The notes under the pieces were generated by a model, which saw nothing but the letters and a program-made list of their open reading frames with translations, was not told the DNA's origin and searched no databases. 64,000 nucleotides of DNA, from contig NZ_CP041247.1 of assembly GCF_006711645.1 (NCBI RefSeq), positions 248,001-312,000 on the forward strand, read 5' to 3'. The DNA comes from Klebsiella electrica. Lineage in GTDB: Bacteria > Pseudomonadota > Gammaproteobacteria > Enterobacterales > Enterobacteriaceae. Each line of letters starts with the position of its first letter. Position 1 is the first letter of the stretch. This document shows positions 17,848 to 27,478 of this stretch, piece by piece. Both the position numbers and the translations under genes were made by a program.

Positions 17848-19890
17848 ATGACCAATCCATTATTGACGCCTTTTTCATTGCCGCCTTTTTCTGCGATCAA
17901 GCCGGAACACGTCGTCCCTGCGGTGACCAAAGCGCTGGACGACTGCCGGGCGGCGGTAGAAAGCGTGGTGGCGCAAGGCGCGCCGTACAGCTGGGAAACG
18001 CTCTGCCAGCCGCTGGCTGAAGTGGATGATGTGCTGGGACGTATCTTCTCGCCGGTCAGCCATCTGAACTCGGTCAAGAACAGCCCCCAGCTGCGTGAAG
18101 CCTACGAGCAAACCCTGCCGCTGCTGTCGGAATACAGCACCTGGGTCGGTCAACATGAAGGGTTGTATCAGGCGTATCGCGATCTGCGCGACGGCGACCA
18201 TTACGCCACGCTAAACACCGCGCAGAAAAAAGCGGTGGATAACGCGCTGCGCGATTTTGAGCTGTCGGGGATTGGCCTGGCGAAAGAGCAGCAGAAACGC
18301 TACGGCGAAATCGCCGCGCGCCTGTCTGAGCTTGGCAACCAGTACAGCAACAACGTGCTCGACGCCACCATGGGCTGGAGCAAGCTGGTGACCGACGTCG
18401 CTGAGCTGTCCGGGATGCCGGAAAGCGCGCTGGCGGCAGCCGAGGCTCAGGCCCAGGCGAAAGAACAGGAAGGCTATCTACTGACGCTGGATATTCCGAG
18501 CTATCTGCCGGTGATGACCTACTGCGACAACCAGGCGCTGCGTGAAGAGCTGTATCGCGCTTACTCCACCCGCGCGTCAGACCAGGGGCCGAATGCCGGC
18601 AAATGGGATAACAGCCCGGTGATGGCGGAAATTCTCGCGCTGCGCCACGAACTGGCCCAGCTGCTGGGCTTTGACAGCTATGCCTCCAAATCGCTGTCGA
18701 CCAAAATGGCGGAAAACCCGCAGCAGGTGCTCGACTTCCTGACCGACCTGGCGAAACGCGCTCGTCCGCAGGGGGAGAAAGAGCTGGCTCAGCTGCGCGC
18801 CTTTGCGCAGGCGGAGTTTGGCGTCGACGAACTCCAGCCGTGGGATATCGCTTACTACAGTGAAAAACAGAAGCAGCATCTCTACAGCATCAGCGATGAG
18901 CAGCTACGCCCTTATTTCCCGGAAAATAAAGCGGTTAACGGCCTGTTTGAAGTGGTGAAACGTATTTACGGGATTACCGCGAAAGAGCGCGCCGATGTGG
19001 ATGTCTGGCACCCGGAAGTGCGTTTCTTCGAGCTGTATGATGAGCACAACGAACTGCGCGGCAGCTTCTATCTCGATCTGTATGCGCGCGAGCACAAACG
19101 CGGCGGGGCGTGGATGGACGACTGCGTCGGGCAGATGCGTAAACTCGACGGTTCACTGCAAAAGCCGGTCGCCTACCTGACCTGCAACTTTAACCGCCCG
19201 GTGAACGGCAAACCCGCGCTGTTCACCCACGATGAAGTGATCACCCTGTTCCACGAATTTGGTCACGGTCTGCACCATATGCTGACCCGTATCGATACCG
19301 CCGGCGTCTCCGGCATCAGCGGGGTACCGTGGGATGCGGTCGAGCTGCCGAGCCAGTTTATGGAAAACTGGTGCTGGGAGCCGGAAGCGCTGGCGTTTAT
19401 CTCCGGTCACTATGAAACCGGCGAACCGCTGCCGCAGGCGCTGCTGGAAAAAATGCTGGCGGCGAAAAACTATCAGGCCGCGCTGTTCATTCTGCGTCAG
19501 CTGGAGTTCGGCCTGTTCGACTTCCGCCTGCACGCGGAGTACCAGCCGGAGCAAGGGGCGAAAATCCTCGAAACGCTGGCGGAAATCAAAAAGCAGGTCG
19601 CCGTGGTGCCGGGTCCGTCCTGGGGCCGCTTCCCGCATGCCTTCAGCCATATTTTTGCCGGGGGCTATGCGGCAGGTTACTACAGCTATCTGTGGGCCGA
19701 TGTCCTGGCGGCGGACGCCTTCTCGCGCTTTGAAGAGGAGGGGATTTTCAACCGTGAAACCGGCCAGTCGTTCCTCGATAACATCCTGAGCCGCGGCGGT
19801 TCCGAAGAGCCAATGGTACTGTTTAAACGCTTCCGCGGTCGCGAGCCGCAGCTGGATGCGATGCTGGAGCATTACGGTATTAAGGGTTAA
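17848..19890 (+). CDS. prlC: Oligopeptidase A
   Basis: PrlC (OpdA) is a cytoplasmic zinc oligopeptidase of the M3 family that degrades short peptides, including cleaved signal peptides. The protein is 680 residues, as in E. coli. The zinc motif HEFGH is at residues 469-473, within [14 protein letters not shown], and the third ligand Glu lies about 25-30 residues later in the [11 protein letters not shown] stretch. The ATG at 17848 has a weak AGGA some 10 bp upstream. A sigma-32-type promoter lies upstream, and rsmJ starts 8 bp after the stop, so the two are co-transcribed. Confidence 0.96.
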   Translation: MTNPLLTPFSLPPFSAIKPEHVVPAVTKALDDCRAAVESVVAQGAPYSWETLCQPLAEVDDVLGRIFSPVSHLNSVKNSPQLREAYEQTLPLLSEYSTWVGQHEGLYQAYRDLRDGDHYATLNTAQKKAVDNALRDFELSGIGLAKEQQKRYGEIAARLSELGNQYSNNVLDATMGWSKLVTDVAELSGMPESALAAAEAQAQAKEQEGYLLTLDIPSYLPVMTYCDNQALREELYRAYSTRASDQGPNAGKWDNSPVMAEILALRHELAQLLGFDSYASKSLSTKMAENPQQVLDFLTDLAKRARPQGEKELAQLRAFAQAEFGVDELQPWDIAYYSEKQKQHLYSISDEQLRPYFPENKAVNGLFEVVKRIYGITAKERADVDVWHPEVRFFELYDEHNELRGSFYLDLYAREHKRGGAWMDDCVGQMRKLDGSLQKPVAYLTCNFNRPVNGKPALFTHDEVITLFHEFGHGLHHMLTRIDTAGVSGISGVPWDAVELPSQFMENWCWEPEALAFISGHYETGEPLPQALLEKMLAAKNYQAALFILRQLEFGLFDFRLHAEYQPEQGAKILETLAEIKKQVAVVPGPSWGRFPHAFSHIFAGGYAAGYYSYLWADVLAADAFSRFEEEGIFNRETGQSFLDNILSRGGSEEPMVLFKRFRGREPQLDAMLEHYGIKG

Positions 19891-19897
19891 GTCCGCT

Positions 19898-20659
19898 GTG
19901 AAGATCTGCTTAATTGATGAAACGGGCGCCGGAGACGGCGCCTTATCTGTTCTTGCCGCTCGCTGGGGCCTGATGCAGGACGATGACAATCCGCTGGCGC
20001 TGGTCATGACCTGCGAGCATCTCGAGCTGCGTAAACGCGACGAGCCAAAACTTGGCGGCATCTTCGTCGATTTCGTCGGCGGGGCGATGGCCCACCGGCG
20101 TAAATTTGGCGGCGGTCGCGGCGAGGCGGTGGCGAAAGCGGTGGGCGTCAAAGGCGACTACCTGCCGGATGTGGTGGATGCGACGGCGGGACTGGGGCGC
20201 GATGCCTTCGTGCTGGCCTCGGTGGGCTGCCGCGTACGCATGCTGGAACGTCATCCGGTCGTGGCGGCCCTGCTTGATGACGGGCTGGCTCGCGGCTACG
20301 CCGACCCGGAAATCGGCCCGTGGCTGCGCGAGCGTTTGCAGCTGATCCATGCCTCCAGCCTGACGGCGCTGACCGACATTACGCCGCGCCCGCAGGTGGT
20401 CTATCTTGATCCGATGTTCCCGCATAAGCAGAAAAGTGCGCTGGTGAAAAAAGAGATGCGCGTGTTTCAGTCGCTGGTCGGGCCGGATCTGGATGCCGAC
20501 GGCCTGCTGGAGCCAGCGCGTCAGCTGGCGACCAAACGGGTGGTGGTGAAACGTCCGGACTATGCGCCGCCGCTGGCGGATGTCGATACGCCGAACGCGG
20601 TGGTCACCAAAGGCCACCGTTTCGATATTTACGCCGGGACGCCCGAGTCGCGTTGGTGA
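19898..20659 (+). CDS. rsmJ: 16S rRNA (guanine1516-N2)-methyltransferase RsmJ
   Basis: RsmJ methylates G1516 of 16S rRNA with S-adenosylmethionine. The 253-residue protein starts at a GTG (19898) giving [15 protein letters not shown], the same N-terminus as E. coli RsmJ; an earlier in-frame start lies inside prlC and is rejected. The SAM-binding segment [18 protein letters not shown] is near residues 120-137, and the catalytic-type motif YLDPMFPHK is near 180. It ends four residues beyond the E. coli protein (ESRW). It follows prlC by 7 bp and shares the heat-shock transcript. Confidence 0.95.
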   Translation: MKICLIDETGAGDGALSVLAARWGLMQDDDNPLALVMTCEHLELRKRDEPKLGGIFVDFVGGAMAHRRKFGGGRGEAVAKAVGVKGDYLPDVVDATAGLGRDAFVLASVGCRVRMLERHPVVAALLDDGLARGYADPEIGPWLRERLQLIHASSLTALTDITPRPQVVYLDPMFPHKQKSALVKKEMRVFQSLVGPDLDADGLLEPARQLATKRVVVKRPDYAPPLADVDTPNAVVTKGHRFDIYAGTPESRW

Positions 20660-20660
20660 A

Positions 20661-20690
20661 AAATAACAACGCCCGCAAAGGCGGGCGTTG
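20661..20690. terminator. Intrinsic terminator between convergent rsmJ and uspA
   Basis: CAACGCCCGC (20667-20676) pairs perfectly with GCGGGCGTTG (20681-20690) around a 4-base loop. Read from uspA (minus strand) it is followed by TTATTTTTC, a good U-tract; read from rsmJ the tail is poor. It mainly terminates uspA and may serve both genes. Confidence 0.85.
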
Positions 20691-20718
20691 GCATTCTGCT
20701 GGTTAACCGCGCGAACGG

Positions 20719-21156
20719 TTATTCGTCTTCTTCATCGCGCAGCGGCACAATCAGCATATCGACGTGAACGGTATTGATGAGCTGACGCGCGGAAGACATC
20801 AGCTTGCTCCAGAAATCCTGATGGTGACCGCAAACCACCAGATCCATATCGTATTTTTTAATCGCATCAACCAGTACCTGGCCGAGATCGCCGCTGCCGC
20901 TCAGGGTTTCGGTAATCGGATAGCCCGCGTTGGTGGACAGTTCGCTCAGGGCGTAGTGCGTCTCTTCGGAAATGCGTTTCTGCATGTCGCCCAGGTTGAC
21001 ATCGATCAGACCGGTGTACAGGTCGGAGTAATTAACATCCACGTGAATCAGAGAGACTTTGGCATTATAAGGACGCGCCATAGAAACGGCTTTCTCTACC
21101 AGAACTTTGCTTTCCGGGGAGAGGTCTACTGCGATAAGAATATGTTTGTAAGCCAT
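20719..21156 (-). CDS. uspA: Universal stress protein A
   Basis: A 145-residue UspA (E. coli 144). It is a cytoplasmic dimeric protein induced by growth arrest, starvation and many stresses, with roles in oxidative stress defence. The start [19 protein letters not shown] is typical. UspA-type proteins lack the ATP-binding G-x2-G-x9-G(S/T) motif seen in UspFG-type proteins, and none is evident here. It is divergent from uspB across 377 bp, as in E. coli. Confidence 0.96.
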   Translation of the reverse strand: MAYKHILIAVDLSPESKVLVEKAVSMARPYNAKVSLIHVDVNYSDLYTGLIDVNLGDMQKRISEETHYALSELSTNAGYPITETLSGSGDLGQVLVDAIKKYDMDLVVCGHHQDFWSKLMSSARQLINTVHVDMLIVPLRDEEDE

Positions 21157-21533
21157 AGTGTTACTCCTTCCATAAGTTGTCGATGACCATTGGACCAGAC
21201 AGCGGGTGCTGCTGCTTCGCCCGCGTCCTGCGTGCTAATCCGCGGGGGTACAGTCCTTTAAGGACTTAATTGTAGAAGATATTTCTACCTTATAGCGCCC
21301 CTCATGCTCCGTCAATGCACCTGATTCACCAAAAGTTAAACAAATATATTCATCTTACGCATTGATAACGATTAACCTTGTGGTAAAAAAATTGACTGAT
21401 CTCCTACACTATTTAATGAGCCGATCGGATAAATAAACGTGATCGGAATCGCACTCTCGTATTGTGTTGGGTTGGGTATTGGGAAGCGCTAGCTCCGGAG
21501 ATGTCTCCGAGGGCGGGTCGCCGGGGAGGACGT
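21157..21533. promoter_or_regulatory. uspA/uspB divergent control region
   Basis: This 377-bp gene-free stretch holds the promoters of both stress genes. On the uspA side there are two short inverted repeats, AGTCC/GGACT (21252-21266) and GTAGAA/TTCTAC (21272-21288). On the uspB side CTACACT (21404-21410) matches the sigma-S -10 element CTAYACT, agreeing with the known RpoS dependence of uspB in E. coli. The roles of the inverted repeats are not known to me. Confidence 0.6.
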
Positions 21534-21869
21534 ATGATCAGCACTATTGCGCTGTTTTGGGCCCTGTGTATCGTTTGTGTGGTGAATATGGCACGTTACT
21601 TCTCTTCATTGCGTGCATTATTGGTTGTGCTACGTGGTTGCGATCCCTTGCTTTATCAATATGTTGATGGCGGAGGCTTTTTTACTTCGCATGGGCAGCC
21701 GGGCAAACAGGTGCGCCTGGTCTGGTACATCTACGCCCAACGTTATCGCGATCATCACGATGATGAATTTATTCGTCGCTGCGAGCGGGTTCGGCGGCTG
21801 TTTATCCTGACCAGCGCCCTGTGCGGCCTGGTGGTGGTGAGTCTGATCGCGTTACTGATTTGGCACTAG
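21534..21869 (+). CDS. uspB: Universal stress protein B
   Basis: A 111-residue inner-membrane protein, the same length as E. coli UspB. Two hydrophobic segments are seen, at about residues 1-20 ([20 protein letters not shown]) and 90-110, leaving a polar loop in between. UspB is RpoS-dependent and is needed for ethanol resistance in stationary phase; its molecular function is unknown. The ATG at 21534 is preceded by GGGAGGA. In-frame starts further upstream (21462) have no ribosome site and would extend beyond the family. Confidence 0.94.
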   Translation: MISTIALFWALCIVCVVNMARYFSSLRALLVVLRGCDPLLYQYVDGGGFFTSHGQPGKQVRLVWYIYAQRYRDHHDDEFIRRCERVRRLFILTSALCGLVVVSLIALLIWH

Positions 21870-21882
21870 CCGGATGACAGGT

Positions 21883-21913
21883 AAAAAAAACGGGCCAGTT
21901 TCCTGACCCGTTT
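21883..21913 (-). terminator. Intrinsic terminator of pitA (shared with uspB)
   Basis: AAACGGGCCAG (21888-21898) pairs with CTGACCCGTTT (21903-21913) with one internal mismatch and a 4-base loop. The minus-strand reading has a run of eight T residues after the stem, giving a strong pitA terminator; the plus strand has a short TTTAGG tail. Confidence 0.85.
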
Positions 21914-21945
21914 AGGGTTGCTCGCTCAGCGGTAATGACCTGAAC

Positions 21946-23445
21946 TTAGATAATCTTGAGGGCTAGCCAGTACAGCCCGCCTGACAACAGGATTGCTGCC
22001 GGCAAGGTCAGCACCCACGCCATCAGAATACTGGTGACGGTCTTTTTCTGCAGGCCGCCGCCATCGACGAGCATCGTCCCCGCCACGGAGGAGGAGAGCA
22101 CGTGGGTGGTCGATACCGGCATACCGGTGTAACTCGCCAGGCCAATCGAAATCGCCGCGGTCATCTGGGCGGACATACCTTGCGCGTAGGTCATGCCTTT
22201 CTTACCGATCTTCTCGCCGATAGTGGTCGCCACGCGACGCCAGCCGATCATGGTGCCGATACCCAGCGCCAGCGCCACGGCCATAATGATCCAGATTGGC
22301 GCGTACTCGATGGTGCTCAGCATATCGATTTTCAGTTTCTTCAGCAGGCGCTGATCGTCAGCATTCACTTCCGGTAGCTTCGCGACTTTGTCGGTGGTGT
22401 CGGAAATGCACAGCATGATGCGACGCAGTTGACTCCGCTGATCCACGGAGAGCGAGTCATAGCTTTCAATACCGGTCAGCGCCGTTTTCACGTGACTCAG
22501 CGCGTTGATGGTATTCGCCGGATGGCAATGGAACTCACCGCCGCTGGCGGCCGTTCCGGCCTCCGGAGAAGGAATCAGTTGCTCAACGCCGGTGACCTTT
22601 TTCAGCAGCTCAGGGCGCTGCTCGAAGAAGGTTTCCACGTTGTTCACCGCATCGCGGGTCCGGGTAATCTCATAGCCGGAGGCATTCATGTTCACGACGA
22701 AACCTGCCGGCGCCACGCCGATAAGTACCAGCATGACCAGGCCAATGCCTTTCTGGCCGTCGTTAGCGCCGTGGGAGAACGATACGCCAATGGCGGACAG
22801 AATCAGGGCAATACGGGTCCAGAATGGCGGTTTTTTCTTACCGTCTTTCTTCTCGCGTTCTGCGGGCGTCATGTGAATACGGGCGCGTTTTACGGTACCG
22901 CTCCAGTAACGACGCAAAATGAAAATCAGGCCGCCAGCGATCACCAGACCGACAATAGGTGAAACGATCAGTGAGGCGAAAATACCGATGACTTTCGGGA
23001 TATTCAGCGCGTCAACCACGGATGTCCCGGTCATCAGCGCATTGGTTAAACCAATCCCGATGATAGCGCCGATCAGCGTGTGCGAACTGGAGGCCGGAAG
23101 GCCAAAATACCAGGTACCAAGATTCCAGATAATCGCTGCCAGCAGCATAGAGAACACCATGGCGAGGCCATGTGCGGAACCCATGTTAAGCAGCAGGTCG
23201 GTCGGCAGCATATGCACGATGGCATAAGCGACGCTAAGACCCCCCAACAGAACACCGAAGAAGTTGAAGAGGGCCGCCATCGCAACAGCAAGTTGTGACC
23301 GCATTGCGCGTGTGTAAATCACAGTAGCAACAGCGTTTGCGGTATCATGAAAACCGTTAATCGCTTCGTAAAACAGCACGAAAGCTAAAGCAAGCAATAG
23401 TAATAGCCCGGTATGTAAATCCAGACCGGCAAATAAATGTAGCAT
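21946..23445 (-). CDS. pitA: Low-affinity inorganic phosphate transporter PitA
   Basis: PitA is a proton-coupled phosphate symporter that carries neutral metal-phosphate complexes, which makes it relevant to zinc and magnesium uptake. The protein is 499 residues, exactly as in E. coli. The two Pit signature repeats are visible: [17 protein letters not shown] near residue 31 and [16 protein letters not shown] near residue 222. About ten helices surround a central cytoplasmic loop. It stands alone, convergent with uspB and divergent from yhiN. Confidence 0.96.
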   Translation of the reverse strand: MLHLFAGLDLHTGLLLLLALAFVLFYEAINGFHDTANAVATVIYTRAMRSQLAVAMAALFNFFGVLLGGLSVAYAIVHMLPTDLLLNMGSAHGLAMVFSMLLAAIIWNLGTWYFGLPASSSHTLIGAIIGIGLTNALMTGTSVVDALNIPKVIGIFASLIVSPIVGLVIAGGLIFILRRYWSGTVKRARIHMTPAEREKKDGKKKPPFWTRIALILSAIGVSFSHGANDGQKGIGLVMLVLIGVAPAGFVVNMNASGYEITRTRDAVNNVETFFEQRPELLKKVTGVEQLIPSPEAGTAASGGEFHCHPANTINALSHVKTALTGIESYDSLSVDQRSQLRRIMLCISDTTDKVAKLPEVNADDQRLLKKLKIDMLSTIEYAPIWIIMAVALALGIGTMIGWRRVATTIGEKIGKKGMTYAQGMSAQMTAAISIGLASYTGMPVSTTHVLSSSVAGTMLVDGGGLQKKTVTSILMAWVLTLPAAILLSGGLYWLALKII

Positions 23446-23645
23446 AGGACGTTACGCCATTTTGAGGACATGAACGCGGCGCATTATCAGTGACTTTAGC
23501 GGCGTGGGCAAAGTGAAATATGGAATTTTTTTGATTTTCTTCCGGTCTGTATTTTACCCACTTAAGAGTAATCCTATATCTTTCAATAAGGTACATGAAT
23601 ACATGGATTTTCGTGCTGGTGCGACCAGCGTGAAAAATTTACAAT

Positions 23646-23660
23646 TCCCGACAATCGGGA
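23646..23660 (+). promoter_or_regulatory. Small hairpin just upstream of the yhiN ribosome site
   Basis: TCCCGA (23646-23651) and TCGGGA (23655-23660) flank a 3-base spacer, ending 4 bp before GAGGAAGG, the ribosome site of yhiN. It could influence translation start or mRNA stability. This is inference from symmetry alone. Confidence 0.3.
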
Positions 23661-23675
23661 TATGAGGAAGGTTGT

Positions 23676-24869
23676 GTGGAAAGGTTTGATGCCATTGTAA
23701 TCGGCGCCGGGGCGGCGGGAATGTTTTGTGCGGCGCAGGCGGGCCAGGCCGGGCTGCGCGTGCTGTTGCTGGATAATGGCAAAAAGCCGGGCCGTAAAAT
23801 TCTGATGTCCGGCGGCGGCCGCTGCAACTTTACCAATATGTATATTGAGCCGGCAGCCTATCTCAGCCTGAACCCGCATTTTTGCAAATCTGCGCTGGCG
23901 CGCTATACCCAGTGGGATTTTATCGAACTGGTGGGCAAACACGGCATTGCCTGGCATGAGAAGACCCTCGGCCAGCTGTTTTGCGATGATTCCGCGGAGC
24001 AGATAGTCAACCTGCTGCTGGCCGAATGCGAGAAAGGCGGCGTGCAAATTCGCCTGCGTAGCGAAATTATCGGCGTAGAACGCGACGATGAAGGCTACAG
24101 GTTACAGCTCAACGGCGACGAGGTGGCGGCGAAAAAACTGGTCGTGGCCTCCGGCGGCCTGTCGATGCCGGGCCTTGGTGCGTCGCCGTTTGGCTATAAA
24201 CTTGCCGGGCAGTTTGGCCTCAAGGTGCTGCCGACCCGTGCCGGGCTGGTGCCTTTTACGCTGCACAAACCGCTGCTTGAGCCGCTACAGGTGCTCTCCG
24301 GCGTGTCGGTACCTGCGACCATTACCGCGGAAAACGGCACGCTGTTTCGCGAGAATCTGCTGTTTACCCACCGCGGGCTCTCCGGGCCGGCGGTGCTGCA
24401 AATATCCAGCTACTGGCAGCCGGGCGAGTTTGTCACCATCAACCTGCTGCCGGATTGCCATCTTGATGATTTCCTTAACGCGCAGCGTAGCGAACATCCG
24501 AATCAAAGCCTGAAAAACACCCTCGCCATGCAGCTGCCGAAGCGGCTGGTGGAGTGCCTGCAGCAGCTGGGACAAATTCCGGACGTCACGCTAAAACAGC
24601 TCAACGTGCGCGAGCAGGAAATGCTGGTGGAGACGCTGACCGCCTGGCGCGTGCAGCCCAACGGCACCGAAGGCTACCGTACGGCGGAGGTGACGCTCGG
24701 CGGCGTAGATACTCACGAACTGTCGTCGCGGACCATGGAAGCGCGCAAGGTACCGGGGCTCTATTTTATCGGTGAAGTGATGGATGTGACCGGCTGGCTG
24801 GGCGGCTATAACTTCCAGTGGGCCTGGTCTTCCGCCTGGGCCTGCGCCCAGGCGCTGGCAGAGGCGTAA
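23676..24869 (+). CDS. yhiN: YhiN, HI0933-family FAD-dependent oxidoreductase
   Basis: A 397-residue flavoprotein (E. coli YhiN 400). The FAD-binding dinucleotide motif GAGAAGMF is at about residues 10-17, followed by the HI0933 hallmarks GKKPGRKILMSGGGRCNFTN. The C-terminal GLYFIGEVMDVTGWLGGYNF closes the FAD site. Databases often label the family 'aminoacetone oxidase', but its physiological reaction is not settled. The start is GTG at 23676 with GAGGAAGG upstream, giving MERFDAIVIG as in E. coli. It is convergent with mgtE across a terminator hairpin. Confidence 0.9.
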   Translation: MERFDAIVIGAGAAGMFCAAQAGQAGLRVLLLDNGKKPGRKILMSGGGRCNFTNMYIEPAAYLSLNPHFCKSALARYTQWDFIELVGKHGIAWHEKTLGQLFCDDSAEQIVNLLLAECEKGGVQIRLRSEIIGVERDDEGYRLQLNGDEVAAKKLVVASGGLSMPGLGASPFGYKLAGQFGLKVLPTRAGLVPFTLHKPLLEPLQVLSGVSVPATITAENGTLFRENLLFTHRGLSGPAVLQISSYWQPGEFVTINLLPDCHLDDFLNAQRSEHPNQSLKNTLAMQLPKRLVECLQQLGQIPDVTLKQLNVREQEMLVETLTAWRVQPNGTEGYRTAEVTLGGVDTHELSSRTMEARKVPGLYFIGEVMDVTGWLGGYNFQWAWSSAWACAQALAEA

Positions 24870-24873
24870 AACA

Positions 24874-24906
24874 GAGGGCAGCCTCCGGTGACGGCAGGCT
24901 GCCCTC
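24874..24906. terminator. Hairpin between convergent yhiN and mgtE
   Basis: GAGGGCAGCCT (24874-24884) pairs perfectly with AGGCTGCCCTC (24896-24906) around an 11-base loop, in the gap between convergent stops. The tail on the plus strand is CGGTTTA. The 11-bp GC-rich stem is strong, but the U-tracts are short. Confidence 0.65.
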
Positions 24907-24910
24907 CGGT

Positions 24911-25927
24911 TTATCCGTTCAGACCCAGAAAATACTGGGCGATTTTGAAGTAGATAATCAGCCCGGTACCATCAATCAGCGTGGCGATAAACGGCGCGGA
25001 GACCACCGCCGGGTCGATACCCACGCGCTTGAGCGTCAGCGGGATCACTGACGAGACCACCGCGCTCCACAGCGTAATGCAGACCAGCGTCAGGCTGACA
25101 ATCAGGGTGATCTCCAGGCCGATACCCATCATCCAGGCACGCAGGCAGCCCGCCAGACCGAGAGTGAGGGCAATCAGCAGCGATGTCGTCATCTCTTTAC
25201 GAATCACTCGCCCCACATCGCGCAGGCGTACTTCGCCGAGCGCCATGGAACGGACCAGCGTGGAGGTGATCTGCGTCCCGCTGTTGCCGCCGGTGCCGAT
25301 CAGCAACGGAATAAAGAAGGCCAGCGCAATGGCGGATTCCAGCGCCTCTTCAAAATGTTGAATCACGCTGCTGGTGTAGGCTTCCGCCACGAACAGCAGC
25401 AGTAGCCATACCGAACGTTTCTTCCACAGCGTCCACGGGCTGATCTCCAGATAGGGCTTCTCCAGCGGGAGCGTGGCGCCCTGGCGATGAACATCTTCGG
25501 TGACGTCATCTGCCAGCAGATGGGCAATCTCTTTTTCCATCAGGCAGCCGACCAGTTCACCTTTTTCCACCACCGGCACCAGATCGAGGCCGCGTTCGCT
25601 CAGTTCGGCGACCACCTCCTGGCGCTCATCATCGGGCTTCACGCGGAACAGGCAGCTGTCCATTAAATAGCGAATGGATTGCGCCGTATCGCTCTCCTGA
25701 AGCAGCTTTTTAATCGATAAACTGCCGCGCAGCTTCTTTCCGGCCACCACAAAGACCTGGCCTGGAATATCATCGCTGGCGAGCTGCGAGACAAAGAGCT
25801 CCCGCGCTTCATAGACGCTGAGGTGCTCGGGCAGAGTGATAAAATCGGTACGCATATACTGGGCGATCGCATCGCCATCGAAGGCGGCGGTAGCCAGGTG
25901 TGCGGCGCAGTGTTGCATTGAAGACAT
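24911..25927 (-). CDS. mgtE: MgtE-family magnesium transporter, short form lacking the N domain
   Basis: A 338-residue MgtE-type Mg2+ channel. Residues about 25-145 form a pair of CBS domains (ITLPEHLSVYEARELF; LVPVVEKGELVGCLMEKE). About five membrane helices follow, with the family signatures PLLIGTGGNSGTQ (near 225) and GIDPAVVSAPFIATLID (near 305). Classic MgtE is about 450 residues, with an extra N-terminal helical domain that gates the channel with the CBS pair; that domain is absent, and the reading frame upstream does not supply it. The gene follows an M-box-type leader, so expression should rise when Mg2+ is low. E. coli K-12 lacks it at this site. Confidence 0.88.
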   Translation of the reverse strand: MSSMQHCAAHLATAAFDGDAIAQYMRTDFITLPEHLSVYEARELFVSQLASDDIPGQVFVVAGKKLRGSLSIKKLLQESDTAQSIRYLMDSCLFRVKPDDERQEVVAELSERGLDLVPVVEKGELVGCLMEKEIAHLLADDVTEDVHRQGATLPLEKPYLEISPWTLWKKRSVWLLLLFVAEAYTSSVIQHFEEALESAIALAFFIPLLIGTGGNSGTQITSTLVRSMALGEVRLRDVGRVIRKEMTTSLLIALTLGLAGCLRAWMMGIGLEITLIVSLTLVCITLWSAVVSSVIPLTLKRVGIDPAVVSAPFIATLIDGTGLIIYFKIAQYFLGLNG

Positions 25928-25936
25928 GGTGTAATT

Positions 25937-25960
25937 CCCTATAAAAAATCACTCATAGGG
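25937..25960 (-). promoter_or_regulatory. Hairpin able to mask the mgtE ribosome site
   Basis: On the minus strand CCCTAT pairs with ATAGGG around a 12-base loop. The right arm contains the AGGG that serves as the Shine-Dalgarno sequence 11 bases before the mgtE ATG. Together with the M-box just upstream, this could be part of a translational expression platform. Inference from complementarity. Confidence 0.45.
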
Positions 25961-25989
25961 GCGAACAAGACAGGATGAGCACAGGCAGA

Positions 25990-26160
25990 TCCCTACGTCC
26001 TGGTTTTAGCACTGCACAACGTATCTGTCCGGCATGAACGCCGTCAGAAGTTACCTTGGCAACACCTTGATTCGATGGATGCCTGTATTTCCCTGAGTGG
26101 TCTCTCTCGATACCAGCAGGGCGGTAACTTGTATTTGTGCAGGAGCCTCGCCATAACGAG
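25990..26160 (-). promoter_or_regulatory. M-box (ykoK) magnesium riboswitch upstream of mgtE
   Basis: Read on the minus strand, the leader opens with GTTATGGCGAGGCTCCTGC and closes with GCAGTGCTAAAACCAGGACG. These match the two conserved ends of the M-box RNA (GGTGAGGCTCCT... and CAGTGCTAAA). CTGCACAA near the 5' end can pair with TTGTGCAG near the 3' end, as the M-box closing helix requires. M-boxes fold with Mg2+ and switch off Mg2+ transporter genes; the downstream gene is mgtE. The match is by eye, without a covariance model. Confidence 0.85.
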
Positions 26161-26218
26161 ATCGTTAAATGAGCGGCCATTATAGGGAAGCCGGGGGGCG
26201 GTGAAAGCGTATCATTTA

Positions 26219-26265
26219 CGTGGTTTATCAACTGTTGATAAACCACGATAAATATCGTGGTTTTT
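26219..26265. repeat. Two overlapping hairpins downstream of nikR
   Basis: A 13-bp perfect palindrome arm, CGTGGTTTATCAA (26219-26231) with TTGATAAACCACG (26235-26247), overlaps a second hairpin AACCACGAT/ATCGTGGTT (26241-26262). The two cannot form together. The second has a TTTTT tail on the plus strand and a shorter U-tract on the minus strand, where it would end the nik transcript. Confidence 0.6.
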
Positions 26266-26282
26266 CAGAACGGTATCGCCCT

Positions 26283-26699
26283 TCAGCGCGGCGTATGCTC
26301 GTCTGAAGCCGTTAAGCAGTGCAAATGACCATGACGTACGCCGCGCTGGGCAATCACCGCATCGGCAAAATGCTGCACCTCGCCCATCTCGCCTTTAAGG
26401 ACGGCAATCTCCAGGCAGTCGTCGTGGCTGATATGCACGTGCAGCGTCGCAACGGACAGGTCATGGTGGTGATGCTGCGTGGCGATAAGTCGGCTTGCCA
26501 GCTCGCGCTTTTCATGTTCATAGACATAGGAAAGCACCGCGTAGCCGCGCTGTTCGGGCTGTTGCGCATGCTCATGCATCAACGTATTGCGCAAGATATC
26601 GCGCACCGCCTCCGAACGGTTGTGATAGCCGCGCCGGGCGCTCAGCGCGTCCAGAGTGGCCAGAAGATCGTCATCAAGAGTCAGGGTTACGCGCTGCAT
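26283..26699 (-). CDS. nikR: Nickel-responsive transcriptional regulator NikR
   Basis: NikR is a ribbon-helix-helix repressor that shuts off nik when nickel is plentiful. The protein is 138 residues (E. coli 133). The ribbon-helix-helix DNA-binding part is residues 1-45 ([17 protein letters not shown]...). All four high-affinity nickel ligands are present with E. coli numbering: His76, His87, His89 and Cys95. The tail is a little longer (ASDEHTPR). The start overlaps the end of nikE by 13 bases, making it the last gene of the operon. A perfect NikR operator is found upstream of nikA. Confidence 0.97.
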   Translation of the reverse strand: MQRVTLTLDDDLLATLDALSARRGYHNRSEAVRDILRNTLMHEHAQQPEQRGYAVLSYVYEHEKRELASRLIATQHHHHDLSVATLHVHISHDDCLEIAVLKGEMGEVQHFADAVIAQRGVRHGHLHCLTASDEHTPR

Positions 26700-27478
26700 G
26701 GTCGTTTCTCTTTAGAAAGGGTAGGTGGAAAAGCGGGAAGGACCGCACGCTGGAGTGTCCGGCCCGCCATTGACTGCAGACGCAGCGGTGTGTTGACCGC
26801 GGTGGTTTCAACAATCTGCCCACTCTCCATCACCATCACCCGCTGACAAAAGCGCTCTACCAGCCGCAGGTCGTGCGTGATAAACAGGCAGGCGGTAGAA
26901 AACTGTACTTGCAGACGCTTCAGCAATGCAACGATCTCCGCCTGTAAAACGAGGTCAAGATTCGAGACGGCCTCATCGAGGATCAGTAACGGGGGACGCA
27001 CAACCAGCGCCCGCGCCAGGCAAACGCGCTGTAGCTGCCCGCCGCTAAGCTGCTGCGGACGTGTGTCGAGCAGGAGAGGGGAAAGATCCACCGCCTGCAT
27101 CATCGCTTCGACTCGTGCCTGGCGCTCATCGCGCGTGAAGCGAAACAGATGGCGCAGCGGTTCGCTGATGATCTCATTCACCGTTTTACGCGGGTTCACG
27201 GCGCTTTGAGCATCCTGGAAAACCAGCTGGATATCGCGACGAAACGCCCGCTGCGCGTCGCCTTTTAGCGTCTGAATCGGCGTCCCGCGCCAGGTTATCT
27301 CGCCGTTATCCGGTGTCTCAAGGCCGACCAGCATCCTCGCCAGGGTGCTTTTGCCGCAGCCGCTGCGTCCAAGCAGCGCTACCGTTTCACCCGTCTGGAT
27401 GCTCAGGCTGACGTCGCGCAGCACGCCCGACTGGTGCGGGTAATCGTGGCTGACGTCGGTCACGTTCAGTAGGCTCAT
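26687..27478 (-). CDS. nikE: Nickel ABC transporter ATP-binding protein NikE
   Basis: NikE is one of two ATPases powering the nickel importer NikABCDE. The protein is 263 residues. Walker [10 protein letters not shown] is at residues 37-45, the ABC signature LSGGQ lies in [13 protein letters not shown], and Walker B is LLILDEA. The start at 27478 gives [11 protein letters not shown], equivalent to E. coli MTLLNVSGLSH, and overlaps the nikD stop as ATGA. Its end overlaps nikR. Paired with NikD at the inner face of the membrane. Confidence 0.95.
   Translation of the reverse strand: MSLLNVTDVSHDYPHQSGVLRDVSLSIQTGETVALLGRSGCGKSTLARMLVGLETPDNGEITWRGTPIQTLKGDAQRAFRRDIQLVFQDAQSAVNPRKTVNEIISEPLRHLFRFTRDERQARVEAMMQAVDLSPLLLDTRPQQLSGGQLQRVCLARALVVRPPLLILDEAVSNLDLVLQAEIVALLKRLQVQFSTACLFITHDLRLVERFCQRVMVMESGQIVETTAVNTPLRLQSMAGRTLQRAVLPAFPPTLSKEKRPCSA

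Noticed and set aside
25953..26246. 97-codon minus-strand frame upstream of mgtE
   Set aside because: It lies across the M-box leader RNA; structure conservation explains the sequence better than coding.
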